This document shows, one piece after another, positions 1 through 9,430 of a DNA stretch of 64,000 bases. The stretch spans positions 868,001-932,000 of the forward strand of contig NZ_FNIY01000002.1 of the NCBI RefSeq assembly GCF_900104355.1, in the 5' to 3' direction. Positions within the stretch are counted from its first letter, which is position 1. Each line of letters begins with the position of its first letter. The notes beneath the pieces were generated by a model. That model was given only the letters and a program-made list of their open reading frames with translations. It searched no databases and was not told where the DNA came from. The stretch comes from Phyllobacterium sp. OV277 (GTDB taxonomy: Bacteria > Pseudomonadota > Alphaproteobacteria > Rhizobiales > Rhizobiaceae). The position numbers and the translations under genes are program-made.

Positions 1-464
1 TCAAGGGTCTGTAGCGACAGGTCGACACCGGTTCTTGACGGAACATTGTAGATGAAGATGGGCAGTTTCACCCGCTGCGCAATCGTTTCGAAGTGATGCG
101 CGATGCCGTTTTGGCTTGGCTTGTTGTAGTAGGGGGTGACCACAAGAGCCGCATCGGCGCCGCGTGATTCCGCTGCCGATGTGTAGGCCACCGTAAGCTC
201 GGTGCTGTTCGTACCTGTGCCAGCAATGACAGGAACCCGTCCCTTGGATACTCTGATGGTGGTGCGGATGATCTTTAAACGTTCGTCCCAGGAAAGCGTT
301 GGGGCTTCACCTGTGGTTCCGCAGGGCACAAGGCCCTCTATGCCTGACATAATCTGCCATTGGATATGTTCAGCGAGGGTGTCGTGATCGACAACGCCAT
401 TTTTGAACGGAGTGACGAGGGCAGTCATTATGCCCGATAATCGTGGGGGGATGGGATTGGTCAT
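1..464 (-). CDS. dapA: 4-hydroxy-tetrahydrodipicolinate synthase, 3' end outside the window
   Basis: Condenses pyruvate with aspartate semialdehyde in lysine and diaminopimelate synthesis, as a cytoplasmic TIM-barrel aldolase. The visible 154 residues show the family motifs in order: TALVTPF, PCGTTGEAPTLS, ALVVTPYYNKPS and FIYNVPSRTG, which includes the active-site tyrosine. The catalytic lysine lies beyond the window edge. The start at 464 is preceded by an AGAGGAAA ribosome site; a second in-frame ATG at 428 has none. The family also contains aldolases of other pathways (compare the gene at 12743), but the GTTGE and YNVPSRT motifs fit true DapA. Confidence 0.88.
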   Translation of the reverse strand, partial: MTNPIPPRLSGIMTALVTPFKNGVVDHDTLAEHIQWQIMSGIEGLVPCGTTGEAPTLSWDERLKIIRTTIRVSKGRVPVIAGTGTNSTELTVAYTSAAESRGADAALVVTPYYNKPSQNGIAHHFETIAQRVKLPIFIYNVPSRTGVDLSLQTL

Positions 465-513
465 GGATTTCCTCTTTTGGACGATCTGGTGGGATCAGCG
501 CAAATTCTGAAAT

Positions 514-678
514 TCAGATGAAGTTGTTGATGGCCGCATATATTCTCAAGGCGGCAGCGCCGGATAAAAGAGAGGCAAGTACCAGCAACGCGATCAGCGT
601 TGGGCCGAGCTTCGATATATGGCGGGTTTCAATGGTCTGATTGTTGGCTGGCAACAAACGGTTCGACGTCATCGTCAT
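514..678 (-). CDS. Small single-pass membrane protein, unknown function
   Basis: A 54-residue reading frame that I do not recognise. Residues 1-25 are polar and residues about 26-46 form one hydrophobic segment (GPTLIALLVLASLLSGAAAL), followed by a short tail ending NNFI. An AAGGA ribosome site precedes two in-frame ATGs at 678 and 672; spacing favours 672. It lies upstream of dapA on the same strand, about 50 bases away, so the two could be cotranscribed. The composition is that of a real small membrane protein, but nothing identifies a role. Confidence 0.45.
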   Translation of the reverse strand: MTMTSNRLLPANNQTIETRHISKLGPTLIALLVLASLLSGAAALRIYAAINNFI

Positions 679-990
679 TTCCTTGCACTCCAATTCTTTG
701 GGTACAGGAAAGAAATACCATGGTCTCGGATAGGAATTCCATTCCGCACCAAGCGCAAAGATATCAAGAAGTTATAAAGATGGAGCCCATACGCATGGCC
801 GCCGGTATGCGGTGCGATATTATCGAGCCCAACAGGTGGGCACTCCGTGACCAATGCGTCTGGTGCATAGGTGGAATGAGGGATTGTGACTGTTTTAAAT
901 CGATTGAAAGTCTTATGTTCCAGTCATCGAAACGACGCCGGGACCAAGCAAGGTTGCTGACGTCAGATAGCCCTCAGAAAGGGGATCATC
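679..990. other. Intergenic region without recognisable gene
   Basis: About 310 bases between a leftward small gene and a rightward DUF1127 gene. It must hold both promoters, but I see no clear -35/-10 pair, repeat or RNA structure. Frames running through it lack ribosome sites and conserved motifs. Confidence 0.5.
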
Positions 991-1137
991 ATGAACGTAG
1001 CACGCTCTTTTAATAACTGGCTCAAGTTCCGTCAGACCGTTACTGAACTTGGCCGCATGTCCAGCCGCGAACTTCAGGATTTGGGCATCGACCGCGCCGA
1101 TATCCGCAGTGTTGCCCGCGCATCGGTCGCTCGCTGA
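991..1137 (+). CDS. DUF1127 (YjiS-like) small protein
   Basis: A 48-residue basic protein. Its second half, LGRMSSRELQDLGIDRADI, is the arginine-rich DUF1127 core. DUF1127 proteins are abundant in Hyphomicrobiales, and some members are linked to RNA turnover and to phosphate or carbon physiology; the role here cannot be read from the sequence. The start has an AAAGGGGA ribosome site seven bases upstream. It is a single-gene unit closed by a strong terminator. Length and motif are typical. Confidence 0.85.
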   Translation: MNVARSFNNWLKFRQTVTELGRMSSRELQDLGIDRADIRSVARASVAR

Positions 1138-1169
1138 TAGCGATAGACCAACCAGCCAATAACCGCTCG

Positions 1170-1197
1170 ACGCCCGCTTTTGACGCGGGCGTTTTTG
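1170..1197 (+). terminator. Rho-independent terminator of the DUF1127 gene
   Basis: Perfect 7-bp stem CGCCCGC (1171-1177) and GCGGGCG (1185-1191) with a 7-base loop, followed by TTTTT. Confidence 0.85.
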
Positions 1198-1301
1198 CAT
1201 TGATCTGCCAGTTCATGCCGCAGCTGTTCCCCTGGCGGTAAGGCCAATTCGGCCAATCCCACTTTGATCAATGAAGGAAAATACAGGGAATTGAGTGTAT
1301 A

Positions 1302-1391
1302 TGGCGGAGAGGGAGGGATTTGAACCCCCGATGGAGTTGCCCCCATGCCGCATTTCGAGTGCGGTGCTTTCAACCACTCAGCCACCTCTCC
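1302..1391 (-). tRNA. tRNA-Ser (anticodon CGA)
   Basis: A 90-base class II tRNA. The acceptor GGAGAGG (from 1391) pairs with CCTCTCC (1312-1306), followed by discriminator G and an encoded CCA (1304-1302). The anticodon stem CCGCA/TGCGG holds the loop CTCGAAA, giving anticodon CGA for UCG codons. The long variable arm (ATGGGGGCAACTCCAT) is the serine hallmark, and the T loop reads GGTTCAAATCC. Confidence 0.97.
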
Positions 1392-1543
1392 GCGTATAAG
1401 TGCCTGCCTTAGACAGACCCTCGATGTGGCCGGGACGATAATCCCAGCCGATGCCGCGATGTCTGTTGGTTTGATCCGTAAGACTTGGCTTGAGCGTGCG
1501 ACGCGCTAGATAGCGGGCAAAGCGCAAGGATACAAGAGCAATT

Positions 1544-1573
1544 TTGCGTTAAATTTCTTGACTCTCTTATAAT
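1544..1573 (+). promoter_or_regulatory. Candidate sigma-70 promoter for rplU-rpmA
   Basis: TTGCGT (1544-1549), an 18-base spacer, then a consensus TATAAT (1568-1573). It is the only good -10 element in the gene-free stretch 1392-1756 and would leave a leader of about 175 bases before rplU. The -35 box is only a partial match. I see nothing else defined between 1392 and 1543. Confidence 0.45.
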
Positions 1574-1680
1574 CCTCACCTTATAAGCGCCCAACGACTG
1601 GCGTGGGGGATTCTCCGCGCCGTTTGTTTTTGAGTCTGGATGCCCAAATTCGCAAGGATAGAAAGCATCTTTCGATTAAT

Positions 1681-1755
1681 ATGTCACGACTGACAAAAAG
1701 ACGGTTATTGCCTTTAAACCGGCAAAAAACCGAACCGAACGCCGAAAGGGCATAA
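1681..1755 (+). CDS. Possible 24-residue leader peptide ahead of rplU
   Basis: An ATG frame of 24 codons, strongly basic (it starts [16 protein letters not shown]), whose stop codon TAA (1753-1755) ends one base before the rplU ATG. The arrangement would allow translational coupling. There is no convincing ribosome site before the ATG and the frame is short, so it may be chance. Confidence 0.2.
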   Translation: MSRLTKRRLLPLNRQKTEPNAERA

Positions 1756-1756
1756 A

Positions 1757-2236
1757 ATGTTCGCAGTCATCAAAACTGGTGGTAAGCAGTATCGCGTTGC
1801 CGCCAATGACCTTCTGAAGGTCGAGAAAGTTGCCGGCAATGCCGGTGATATCGTTCAATTTGCCGAAGTTCTGATGGTTGGTGTCGGTGCAGACGCTACG
1901 ATCGGTGCTCCGACCGTTGGCGGCGCGCTGGTAACAGCTGAAGTCGTCGAGCAGGGCCGGGCGCGCAAGGTTATCGCTTTCAAGAAGCGTCGCCGCCAGA
2001 ACTCCAAGCGTACACGCGGTCATCGTCAGGAATTGACGACGATCCGTATTGCCGAGATCCTGACGGATGGTGCCAAGCCTACGAAGACTGCTGCTGACAA
2101 GCCTGTCAATAAGAAGCCTGCGCCTAAGACAGAAGTTGCTGCTGTAGAGGCAACCGAGACTAAAGCCGCCCCGAAAGCCAAAGCTGCGCCGAAGAAGGCT
2201 GCTGCCAAGGCCGAAAAGCCCGCTTCGGGCGAGTAA
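1757..2236 (+). CDS. rplU: 50S ribosomal protein L21 with Ala/Lys-rich C-terminal extension
   Basis: Binds 23S rRNA in the large ribosomal subunit. Residues 1-103 are a complete L21 domain ([14 protein letters not shown] at the start; [16 protein letters not shown] in the RNA-binding part). Residues 104-159 are a low-complexity tail rich in alanine, lysine and proline. Bacterial L21 is usually about 103 residues, so this is a lineage-type extension. An AAAGGG ribosome site precedes the start. rpmA follows after 24 bases, the usual pairing. Confidence 0.97.
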   Translation: MFAVIKTGGKQYRVAANDLLKVEKVAGNAGDIVQFAEVLMVGVGADATIGAPTVGGALVTAEVVEQGRARKVIAFKKRRRQNSKRTRGHRQELTTIRIAEILTDGAKPTKTAADKPVNKKPAPKTEVAAVEATETKAAPKAKAAPKKAAAKAEKPASGE

Positions 2237-2260
2237 GAACAGGTTTAAAGGAGAAATCCC

Positions 2261-2533
2261 ATGGCACACAAAAAAGCTGGTGGTTCGTCGCGCAACGGTC
2301 GTGATTCCGAATCAAAGCGCCTTGGCGTGAAGAAGTTTGGCGGCGAGCGCGTGCTTGCTGGCAACATCCTCGTTCGTCAACGCGGCACCAAATGGCATCC
2401 CGGCGTCAATGTTGGCCTCGGCAAGGATCACACACTCTTCGCACTTGAAGCCGGTGTTGTATCTTTCCGTACCAAAGCCAACGGCCGTAGTTTCGTGTCG
2501 ATCGTGAACCCGATCGCCGAAGCAGCAGAATAG
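2261..2533 (+). CDS. rpmA: 50S ribosomal protein L27
   Basis: A 90-residue L27 that reaches the peptidyl transferase centre of the large subunit. The N-terminus [20 protein letters not shown] and the GTKWHPG.NVG core are diagnostic. A strong AAAGGAGAA ribosome site lies eight bases before the start. It is the second gene of the rplU-rpmA unit and is followed by a terminator at 2600, which separates it from the acetyltransferase. Confidence 0.98.
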   Translation: MAHKKAGGSSRNGRDSESKRLGVKKFGGERVLAGNILVRQRGTKWHPGVNVGLGKDHTLFALEAGVVSFRTKANGRSFVSIVNPIAEAAE

Positions 2534-2599
2534 CTGGTCCTGCTTAAAGCACCGGCGTCCCCATCGGACCCGGTGACTGGCAACCAAGCCAAAAGATCA

Positions 2600-2633
2600 A
2601 AGGGAGATGGGGTTACCACCCATCTCCCTTTTC
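2600..2633 (+). terminator. Terminator after rpmA
   Basis: A perfect 12-bp stem AAGGGAGATGGG (2600-2611) / CCCATCTCCCTT (2619-2630) with a 7-base loop, running into TTTT. It lies only 19 bases before the next start codon, so some readthrough may serve the downstream gene. Confidence 0.8.
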
Positions 2634-2652
2634 GCATCTGGAGGATAGCAAA

Positions 2653-3276
2653 ATGGTTGCCGAATTACTGGAAGACGATGAAGACAGACTGGACCTGATA
2701 GACTGTCCGGTCTTAGTGACCGAACGCTTGGTCCTGCGCGCGCCGCACACCGAGGACGTTGACGCAATTGCCCGTCTCGCCGACAATCTTCGTGTGGCGG
2801 AAATGCTTTCCCGCATGCCCCACCCCTACACACAAGATCATGCGGTGGACTTCGTGCGCCGCGCCAATGCGGGCGAGATCGGCAAATGCGTTTACGCGAT
2901 TACCTTGGCACAGTCCGGTACATTCATCGGCTGCTGCGGTATCAATTACCGCCGCAGCAAGGACCAGCGGATAAATGAGCCACGCAAGGACGAGCTTGAG
3001 ATCGGCTACTGGCTGGGCGAGCCCCATTGGGGCAAGGGCTATGCGACGGAAACGGCGCATGCACTGGTTGATCTCGTGTTCCGTGCCACGCAGGTTGAAA
3101 AGCTGCATGCCTCCTGCCGGGTCTCGAACATGGGTTCGCGGCGGGTGCTCTATAAGAGCGGATTCCAGTATGCCAACACAGGCATGATGGATTCGCTTGC
3201 GGCCGGAAACGTGCCTGTCGAACGCTATATGCTGGATCGGCGGACATGGATCGGGCTTCGTAGCTGGAATGCGTAA
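2653..3276 (+). CDS. GNAT-family N-acetyltransferase, RimJ/RimL type
   Basis: Probably transfers acetyl from acetyl-CoA to an amino group; the substrate is unknown. The 207-residue protein has the RimJ/RimL layout: VTERLVLRAPHTEDVDAI near residue 22, then the acetyl-CoA binding region GYWLGEPHWGKGYATEA-like around residue 118, and a C-terminal half with SxRVLYKSGF. A GGAGGAT ribosome site supports the start. The position between rpmA and obgE is shared with Brucella-type genomes, suggesting a ribosomal-protein or translation-factor target, but that is inference. Confidence 0.85.
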   Translation: MVAELLEDDEDRLDLIDCPVLVTERLVLRAPHTEDVDAIARLADNLRVAEMLSRMPHPYTQDHAVDFVRRANAGEIGKCVYAITLAQSGTFIGCCGINYRRSKDQRINEPRKDELEIGYWLGEPHWGKGYATETAHALVDLVFRATQVEKLHASCRVSNMGSRRVLYKSGFQYANTGMMDSLAAGNVPVERYMLDRRTWIGLRSWNA

Positions 3277-3281
3277 TTATG

Positions 3282-3319
3282 ACTGGCCGCCTCAATCTCA
3301 TGAGACGGCCAGTTTTCTT
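3282..3319 (+). terminator. Terminator after the acetyltransferase gene
   Basis: Stem ACTGGCCG (3282-3289) / CGGCCAGT (3306-3313) with an inner TCTCATGAGA palindrome, then TTTTCTTCT. Confidence 0.75.
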
Positions 3320-3364
3320 CTCGTGCATTTTCCTGTAATGCCTCGGGACATCAAAAAGGACTGA

Positions 3365-4405
<1,041 letters not shown>

Positions 4406-4443
4406 GTAGCATGATGTTTGCGGAAGAAATCGTCTTGTGGCTT

Positions 4444-4602
4444 ACCCCCCTCTGTCCTGTCGGACATCTCCCCCACAAGGGGGGAGATCACATTAGCATA
4501 AACGCCTTTGCACAACCGGAAACGTTTCAAATTGTGCAAAGGCAGTACAGACAGCTGATCTCCCCCCTTGTGGGGGAGATGCCCGACAGGGCAGAGGGGG
4601 GT
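4444..4602. repeat. Nested palindromic repeat element between obgE and proB
   Basis: Outer arms of 47 bases (4444-4490 and 4556-4602) are inverted copies with two mismatches. Each arm contains its own small palindrome around CTCCCCCACAAGGGGGGAG. The spacer holds an inner perfect inverted repeat GCCTTTGCACAA (4504-4515) / TTGTGCAAAGGC (4532-4543). The whole 159-bp unit could fold into one long hairpin. It resembles the dispersed palindromic (MITE-like) elements of rhizobial and Brucella genomes. No transposase is present. The right arm ends in GAGGGGGG, which doubles as the proB ribosome site. Confidence 0.85.
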
Positions 4603-4604
4603 GA

Positions 4605-5753
4605 ATGACCACCAATACTCCTCTCAAATTGTCTGGCTATCGGCGGATCGTGGTCAAGATCGGCTCGGCCTTGCTGGTGGACCGTTCCAAGGGATTGAAG
4701 CGCGATTGGCTGGAAAGCCTTGGGAGCGATGTGGCGCGGTTAGTGCAGGCGGGTGTCGAGGTGATGATCGTCTCCTCCGGTGCCATTGCGCTGGGGCGAA
4801 CTGTGCTTGGATTGCCAAAGGGCCCCTTGCGGCTGGAGGAAAGCCAAGCTGCTGCGGCTGCTGGCCAGATCGAGCTTGCCAAGGCCTATGCCGAAGTGCT
4901 GGGCCATCATCAATTGCGGGCAGGGCAAATCCTTTTGACGCTGTCCGACACGGAAGAGCGCCGCCGCTATCTCAACGCCCGTGCCACGGTGGGCACATTG
5001 CTGCGGCTCAAGGCCGTGCCCGTCATCAATGAAAATGACACGGTGGCGACGACTGAAATCCGCTATGGCGACAATGATCGTCTTGCTGCCCGTGTTGCGA
5101 CGATGATGGGCGCTGATCTTCTGATCCTTTTGTCTGACATTGATGGACTTTACACTGCTCCACCACATCAGAACCCCGATGCGCAGTTTCTGCCGGTGGT
5201 CGATGCGATTACGCCTGATATTGAAGCTATGGCAGGCGCTGCCGCTTCGGAATATTCGCGCGGCGGCATGAAAACCAAGCTCGACGCGGGCAAGATTGCC
5301 AATGCGGCGGGGACGGCGATGATCATTGCGTCGGGTACGCGCATGCACCCCTTGGGCGCTATCGACGCAGGTGAGCGGTCAACATTGTTCAAACCAAGCT
5401 CAAATCCTGTCAATGCGTGGAAGACCTGGATCTCAGGCAATCTCGAACCGGCGGGGCGGCTGGTGATCGACGAGGGTGCGCTTGTCGCGCTGAAATCGGG
5501 CAAATCACTTCTGGCGGCGGGTGTACGCGAGGTGGCCGGACAGTTCACGCGCGGCGATACGGTTGCCGTGGTGGGGCCTGATGGACGCGAAGCAGCGCGC
5601 GGCCTTATTGCTTATGATGCCGGGGATGCCGTAAAGATTGCGGGGCGGAAAACCAATGAGATTGCCTCGATCCTTGGTTATGATGCCCGTTCCGCGATGA
5701 TCCACCGGGATGATCTGGTTATGCGCGCAGCAAAACGTGCTGCGAAGGAGTGA
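4605..5753 (+). CDS. proB: Glutamate 5-kinase
   Basis: Phosphorylates glutamate, the first step of proline synthesis. The 382-residue protein has an amino-acid-kinase domain ([11 protein letters not shown] at 16, VSSGAIALG at 57, INENDTVA at 142, LLSDIDGLY at 174, SRGGMKTKL at 220) and a C-terminal PUA domain from about residue 280 ([11 protein letters not shown], then GLIAYDAGD). It starts two bases after the palindromic repeat, whose GAGGGGGG serves as Shine-Dalgarno. proA follows after three bases, so the two are one operon. Confidence 0.97.
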   Translation: MTTNTPLKLSGYRRIVVKIGSALLVDRSKGLKRDWLESLGSDVARLVQAGVEVMIVSSGAIALGRTVLGLPKGPLRLEESQAAAAAGQIELAKAYAEVLGHHQLRAGQILLTLSDTEERRRYLNARATVGTLLRLKAVPVINENDTVATTEIRYGDNDRLAARVATMMGADLLILLSDIDGLYTAPPHQNPDAQFLPVVDAITPDIEAMAGAAASEYSRGGMKTKLDAGKIANAAGTAMIIASGTRMHPLGAIDAGERSTLFKPSSNPVNAWKTWISGNLEPAGRLVIDEGALVALKSGKSLLAAGVREVAGQFTRGDTVAVVGPDGREAARGLIAYDAGDAVKIAGRKTNEIASILGYDARSAMIHRDDLVMRAAKRAAKE

Positions 5754-5756
5754 AAG

Positions 5757-7040
5757 ATGCTGGGACGAGTCGAGTCGATTGACGACGTTGCTGAACTGAT
5801 GGCCGAAATTGGCCGCAGAGCCCGTGCCGCTGCCCAGCCCCTGTCGATCGCATCGCCGGAACAGAAAATGATAGCGTTGATCGCCATGGCGGACGCTGTT
5901 GATCGCCATGCCGCAGAGATTTTGCAAGCCAACAGCCGGGATATGGCCAATGGCGAAAAAGCTGGGATGGCTGTTTCGCTGCTCGATCGGCTGAAACTCG
6001 ATGCTGGCCGCGTTGCCTCGATTTCGGAAAGCATCCGAACGATTGCCGCGCTCAAAGACCCGGTTGGCGATATCATTGCCGAATGGGATCGGCCCAATGG
6101 CCTGCATATCGAACGTGTACGCACGCCGCTTGGCGTTATTGGTGTGATCTATGAAAGCCGCCCGAATGTGACCGCCGATGCGGGCGCGCTTTGCCTGAAA
6201 TCCGGCAATGCGGTCATCCTGCGTGGCGGGTCCGATTCTGCCCACTCATCGCGTGCGATCCATACGGCATTGATCGAAGGTCTTGAGGCGGCGGGCCTGC
6301 CTAAAGATGCCATTCAGCTTGTTCCGGTGACAGACCGCGCTGCGGTTGGTGAAATGCTCAAAGGACTGGACGGAAATCTTGATGTGATTATTCCGCGTGG
6401 TGGCCGGAGCCTTGTCGCCCGCGTGCAAGCGGAAGCGCGGGTTCCGGTCTTTGCCCATCTGGAAGGGCTCTGCCACGTCTATGTCGACGCCTCTGCCGAT
6501 CTTGAAATGGCGCGCCGGATTATCGTCAATGCCAAGATGCGCCGGACCGGCGTGTGCGGTTCGGCAGAGACCCTGCTTCTGGACCGGCTGATTGCGCCGG
6601 TGCGCCTTTTGCCATTGCTGGAGGATTTGCATCAGGCGGGCTGCGAGATCCGTGGGGATGAAGGCGTCGTCGCACTTTTTGCCGAAGCGAAATCTGCGAG
6701 CGAAGAAGACTGGTCGACAGAATATCTCGATGCCATTATCTCGGTGAAACTGGTTGATGGGATCGGCGATGCTATCAAGCATATCAACCGCTACTCATCG
6801 CACCACACGGAGGCTGTCATTGCCGAGGATGTGCATGTGGTCGAGCAATTCTTCAACGAAATCGACTCGGCGATCCTGTTACATAACGCTTCGACGCAAT
6901 TTGCCGATGGCGGCGAATTTGGCATGGGTGCAGAAATCGGTATTGCTACCGGCAAGATGCATGCGCGTGGTCCGGTGGGGGTTGAGCAATTGACCTCGTT
7001 CAAATACCGCGTTCGCGGTAACGGCCAGATCCGCCCGTGA
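5757..7040 (+). CDS. proA: Gamma-glutamyl phosphate reductase
   Basis: Reduces glutamyl-5-phosphate with NADPH to glutamate semialdehyde, the second step of proline synthesis and partner of ProB. The 427-residue protein has the aldehyde-dehydrogenase fold of the family: [14 protein letters not shown] at 129-142, [13 protein letters not shown] at 149, PRGG at 213, and the catalytic cysteine in [13 protein letters not shown] (Cys267). An AAGGAG ribosome site overlaps the proB end. Its stop overlaps the nadD start. Confidence 0.97.
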   Translation: MLGRVESIDDVAELMAEIGRRARAAAQPLSIASPEQKMIALIAMADAVDRHAAEILQANSRDMANGEKAGMAVSLLDRLKLDAGRVASISESIRTIAALKDPVGDIIAEWDRPNGLHIERVRTPLGVIGVIYESRPNVTADAGALCLKSGNAVILRGGSDSAHSSRAIHTALIEGLEAAGLPKDAIQLVPVTDRAAVGEMLKGLDGNLDVIIPRGGRSLVARVQAEARVPVFAHLEGLCHVYVDASADLEMARRIIVNAKMRRTGVCGSAETLLLDRLIAPVRLLPLLEDLHQAGCEIRGDEGVVALFAEAKSASEEDWSTEYLDAIISVKLVDGIGDAIKHINRYSSHHTEAVIAEDVHVVEQFFNEIDSAILLHNASTQFADGGEFGMGAEIGIATGKMHARGPVGVEQLTSFKYRVRGNGQIRP

Positions 7041-7693
7041 CATCCATTGAGGCGTTACGTCACGATTTTCCGGGGGTGAGCGCTGCGCAATTGCGCATGC
7101 CCTTCGTTGAAAAGGGGATGACCGTCGGGTTATTTGGTGGGTCATTCAATCCACCCCATGCGGGCCATGCGCTGGTGGCGGAAATTTCATTGCGCCGGCT
7201 GCAGCTTGATCAGCTCTGGTGGATTGTTACGCCGGGTAATCCGCTGAAGGACCAACGCCATCTGGCACCACTGGCCGAACGGCTTAAACTGTGCGAACGC
7301 CAAGTGCATGATCCGCGTATCAAGGTGACTGCGTTCGAGGCTGCTTATAATGTTCGCTATACGGCCGATACGCTGGCCTTGATCAAGGCGCGCAATCCGG
7401 GTGTGAATTTTGTCTGGATCATGGGTGCCGACAATCTTGCGGATTTTCACCGCTGGCAGCGCTGGCAGAAGATCGCCATGACATTCCCTATTGCCGTGAT
7501 TGACCGTCCGGGTTCGACTTTGGCGTTCCTGTCATCGCGGATGGCCAAGACTTTCGACTATGCGCGGTTTGATGAAGAAGACGCGCCGCTGCTGGCGCGA
7601 GCACCCGCACCAGCATGGACTTTCATCCATGGACCACGGTCTTCCCTGTCATCGACGGCGATACGTAACGGGGCGGCAAAACGGCAGGAATGA
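7037..7693 (+). CDS. nadD: Nicotinate-nucleotide adenylyltransferase
   Basis: Adenylates nicotinate mononucleotide in NAD synthesis. [18 protein letters not shown] is the nucleotidyltransferase signature with the HxGH-type motif; SSTAIRNG near the C-terminus is the ISSTxIR motif. The chosen GTG start at 7037 overlaps the proA stop by four bases. An ATG at 7097 would remove 20 residues and still leave the whole domain, so the start is uncertain. Gene order proA-nadD-rsfS-rlmH is conserved in alphaproteobacteria. Confidence 0.94.
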   Translation: MTSIEALRHDFPGVSAAQLRMPFVEKGMTVGLFGGSFNPPHAGHALVAEISLRRLQLDQLWWIVTPGNPLKDQRHLAPLAERLKLCERQVHDPRIKVTAFEAAYNVRYTADTLALIKARNPGVNFVWIMGADNLADFHRWQRWQKIAMTFPIAVIDRPGSTLAFLSSRMAKTFDYARFDEEDAPLLARAPAPAWTFIHGPRSSLSSTAIRNGAAKRQE

Positions 7694-7842
7694 AATCGTG
7701 AACAAAGGTTCAGTCGTCACGTCTTGAAAGTGTCATGCGACTCTGCCTATCTTAATAACGTGCAGCACGATTAAAGGCTGCGGCGCGTTGTTCTTATTGG
7801 AAAGGAAATACACTGAGAACAGCAATTCAGAAGAAGGATGCC

Positions 7843-8226
7843 TTGGCTCCTTCAACGGCGGAGATGAACGGTGAAACTTCCGTTTCTCTTGCCCTCCAGA
7901 CAGTCCTTGCCAGTCTCGATGACTCCAAGGCTGAAAAAATTGTCCCCATCGATCTTCGTGGAAAATCTGTCATCGGCGACCATATGGTCATCGCATCGGG
8001 TCGTTCACACCGTCACGTAACGGCGGTGGCTGATCAGCTCCTGCGTGCCCTGAAGGAAAGCGGTCACAGCAATAATGCGAAGGTTGAGGGTCTTGCCAGC
8101 GGTGATTGGGTGCTGATCGACACGGGCGATATCATCATCCATATTTTCCGTCCTGAGGTGCGTGAGTTCTACAATCTTGAAAAGATGTGGCTTGCTCCCG
8201 AACTCGACGGGGAAACCGTACACTAG
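7843..8226 (+). CDS. rsfS: Ribosomal silencing factor RsfS
   Basis: Binds L14 and blocks subunit joining under starvation. The protein has the RsfS core: DSKAEKIVPIDLRGKS, DHMVIASGRSHRHV, GDWVLIDTGDIIIHIF and VREFYNLEKMW. No ATG starts the full domain. TTG at 7843 has a GAAGGA site at good spacing. A longer frame from CTG at 7813, preceded by AAAGGAA, would add ten residues. ATG at 7864 lacks a usable site. About 150 bases separate it from nadD, so it may have its own promoter. Confidence 0.92.
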   Translation: MAPSTAEMNGETSVSLALQTVLASLDDSKAEKIVPIDLRGKSVIGDHMVIASGRSHRHVTAVADQLLRALKESGHSNNAKVEGLASGDWVLIDTGDIIIHIFRPEVREFYNLEKMWLAPELDGETVH

Positions 8227-8401
8227 AATCGCGTGTGCCGTAACGGCACACGAAACCGCTCTGGTGTGAGAAAGTTCTGACGGATTGAAGCGTCCGGGCA
8301 TCAAGCCATTTGTGGACGCTTTGAACGGCTTACTGGATCTGGACCGGTCATTGACCGGGGCGTTATAGTTTGCGCAGAGTGACGCAAGACTGGAGTGTGC
8401 C

Positions 8402-8884
8402 ATGCGTATCACCGTTTTTGCCGTGGGCCGGATGAAATCTGGCCCCGAACGGGAACTGGCAGACCGCTATTTTGACCGGTTGAAAAAGACCGGTTCTCCA
8501 CTCGGTCTTGAATTCAATACAGTTACGGAAATCACTGAAAGCCGCGCCCAGCAGCCGGAGCTGCGCAAGCAGGAAGAATCGGCGAAAGTGCTTGAAGCGC
8601 TTGATCAGGGCGGGGTTCTTGTCCTTCTCGACGAGCGTGGCAAAACCATGCCGTCAGAAGACTTCGCCAATGCCATTGCCCGTTTTCGCGATGATGGTAA
8701 ACGGCAACTGCTTCTGGCGATTGGTGGGCCTGATGGTCATGATGCCTCGCTGCGGGCTCGTGCCGATCTTGTTTTGGCACTCGGTGCCATGACGTGGCCG
8801 CATCAGATCGTCCGTATTCTCGTGGCGGAGCAGCTGTACCGGGCGACGACTATTCTTTCAGGTCACCCTTATCACAGGGTCTAA
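8402..8884 (+). CDS. rlmH: 23S rRNA (pseudouridine1915-N3)-methyltransferase RlmH
   Basis: Methylates pseudouridine 1915 in helix 69 of 23S rRNA using S-adenosylmethionine. The 160-residue single-domain SPOUT protein shows LLDERGK, the SAM-binding loop LLAIGGPDGHD and the signature ALGAMTWPHQIVRILVAEQLYRA (in part), ending GHPYHRV. Length matches the family. It follows rsfS after 175 bases; that gap holds a 9-bp hairpin (8232-8252) without a T tract. Confidence 0.97.
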   Translation: MRITVFAVGRMKSGPERELADRYFDRLKKTGSPLGLEFNTVTEITESRAQQPELRKQEESAKVLEALDQGGVLVLLDERGKTMPSEDFANAIARFRDDGKRQLLLAIGGPDGHDASLRARADLVLALGAMTWPHQIVRILVAEQLYRATTILSGHPYHRV

Positions 8885-8890
8885 AGGAGT

Positions 8891-8917
8891 TTCGCCACCT
8901 CCATAGGAGATGGCGAA
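8891..8917. terminator. Possible bidirectional terminator hairpin
   Basis: TTCGCCA (8891-8897) pairs with TGGCGAA (8911-8917), extended by CTCC/GGAG. It lies between the convergent rlmH and DUF3011 genes. The T tract is poor in both directions. Confidence 0.5.
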
Positions 8918-8937
8918 AACAAGATTGGTGATTTCGA

Positions 8938-9315
8938 TCAATAATCGTCAGGCTGGTAATAACGATCATCACCATAGTTGCGACGATCATCGCGGCGCGG
9001 ATAGCGATCATCCCGCCGAGGACGATCATCCTGATCGCGCCAACGCGGACGTCCGCCACTATCGGCAAAAACAGCACCGCAACCCTTGTCTACCCAAATC
9101 CTGCCGCGGCTAAAGCCCCAGCTCTGACCGGGAATGCAAGGCGAACCGGAAAGCTGCCTGATAATACGCGGCCGGCGCATATCAGCATCGCATTCATTGT
9201 AGCGGAACTTGCGTGATTCGCACCTTACGGCGCGTTCCTGTGCCTGGGCTTCAGGCACCGTTACGAACTGCATACCCCCCAGGGTAACAGCCAAAGCTAG
9301 TAAATATCGGTACAT
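8938..9315 (-). CDS. Secreted DUF3011 protein
   Basis: A 125-residue exported protein of unknown function. Residues 1-25 are a signal peptide (hydrophobic LLALAVTLGGMQFV, cleavage near AQAQ). A cysteine-containing DUF3011 domain follows (VRCESRKFRYNEC, then SWGFSRGRIWVDKGCGAVF). The tail is an arginine/aspartate-rich repeat (RDD, DDR units). A GGAGAGGG ribosome site supports the start at 9315 over an upstream ATG at 9342. It is probably periplasmic. Confidence 0.8.
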   Translation of the reverse strand: MYRYLLALAVTLGGMQFVTVPEAQAQERAVRCESRKFRYNECDADMRRPRIIRQLSGSPCIPGQSWGFSRGRIWVDKGCGAVFADSGGRPRWRDQDDRPRRDDRYPRRDDRRNYGDDRYYQPDDY

Positions 9316-9430
9316 TTTCCCTCTCCGATATGATGACAACACATGTCGAACCTACATGTGTTCAAGGCGCAATTGTGGAGTTTGTTCCACGCCGGTCAAT
9401 CACATTTCTACCGTTGCTTGTTATGCTTTG

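Noticed and set aside
1074-1385. A minus-strand frame across the tRNA-Ser gene
   Set aside because: It overlaps a complete tRNA and a terminator.
1561-1573. TTGACT and TATAAT near 1558-1573 as a promoter pair
   Set aside because: They are only about four bases apart. The TATAAT was instead paired with TTGCGT at 1544.
4444-4602. The palindrome before proB as an insertion sequence
   Set aside because: Too short, with no transposase and no target duplication that I can identify. It is at most a non-autonomous element.
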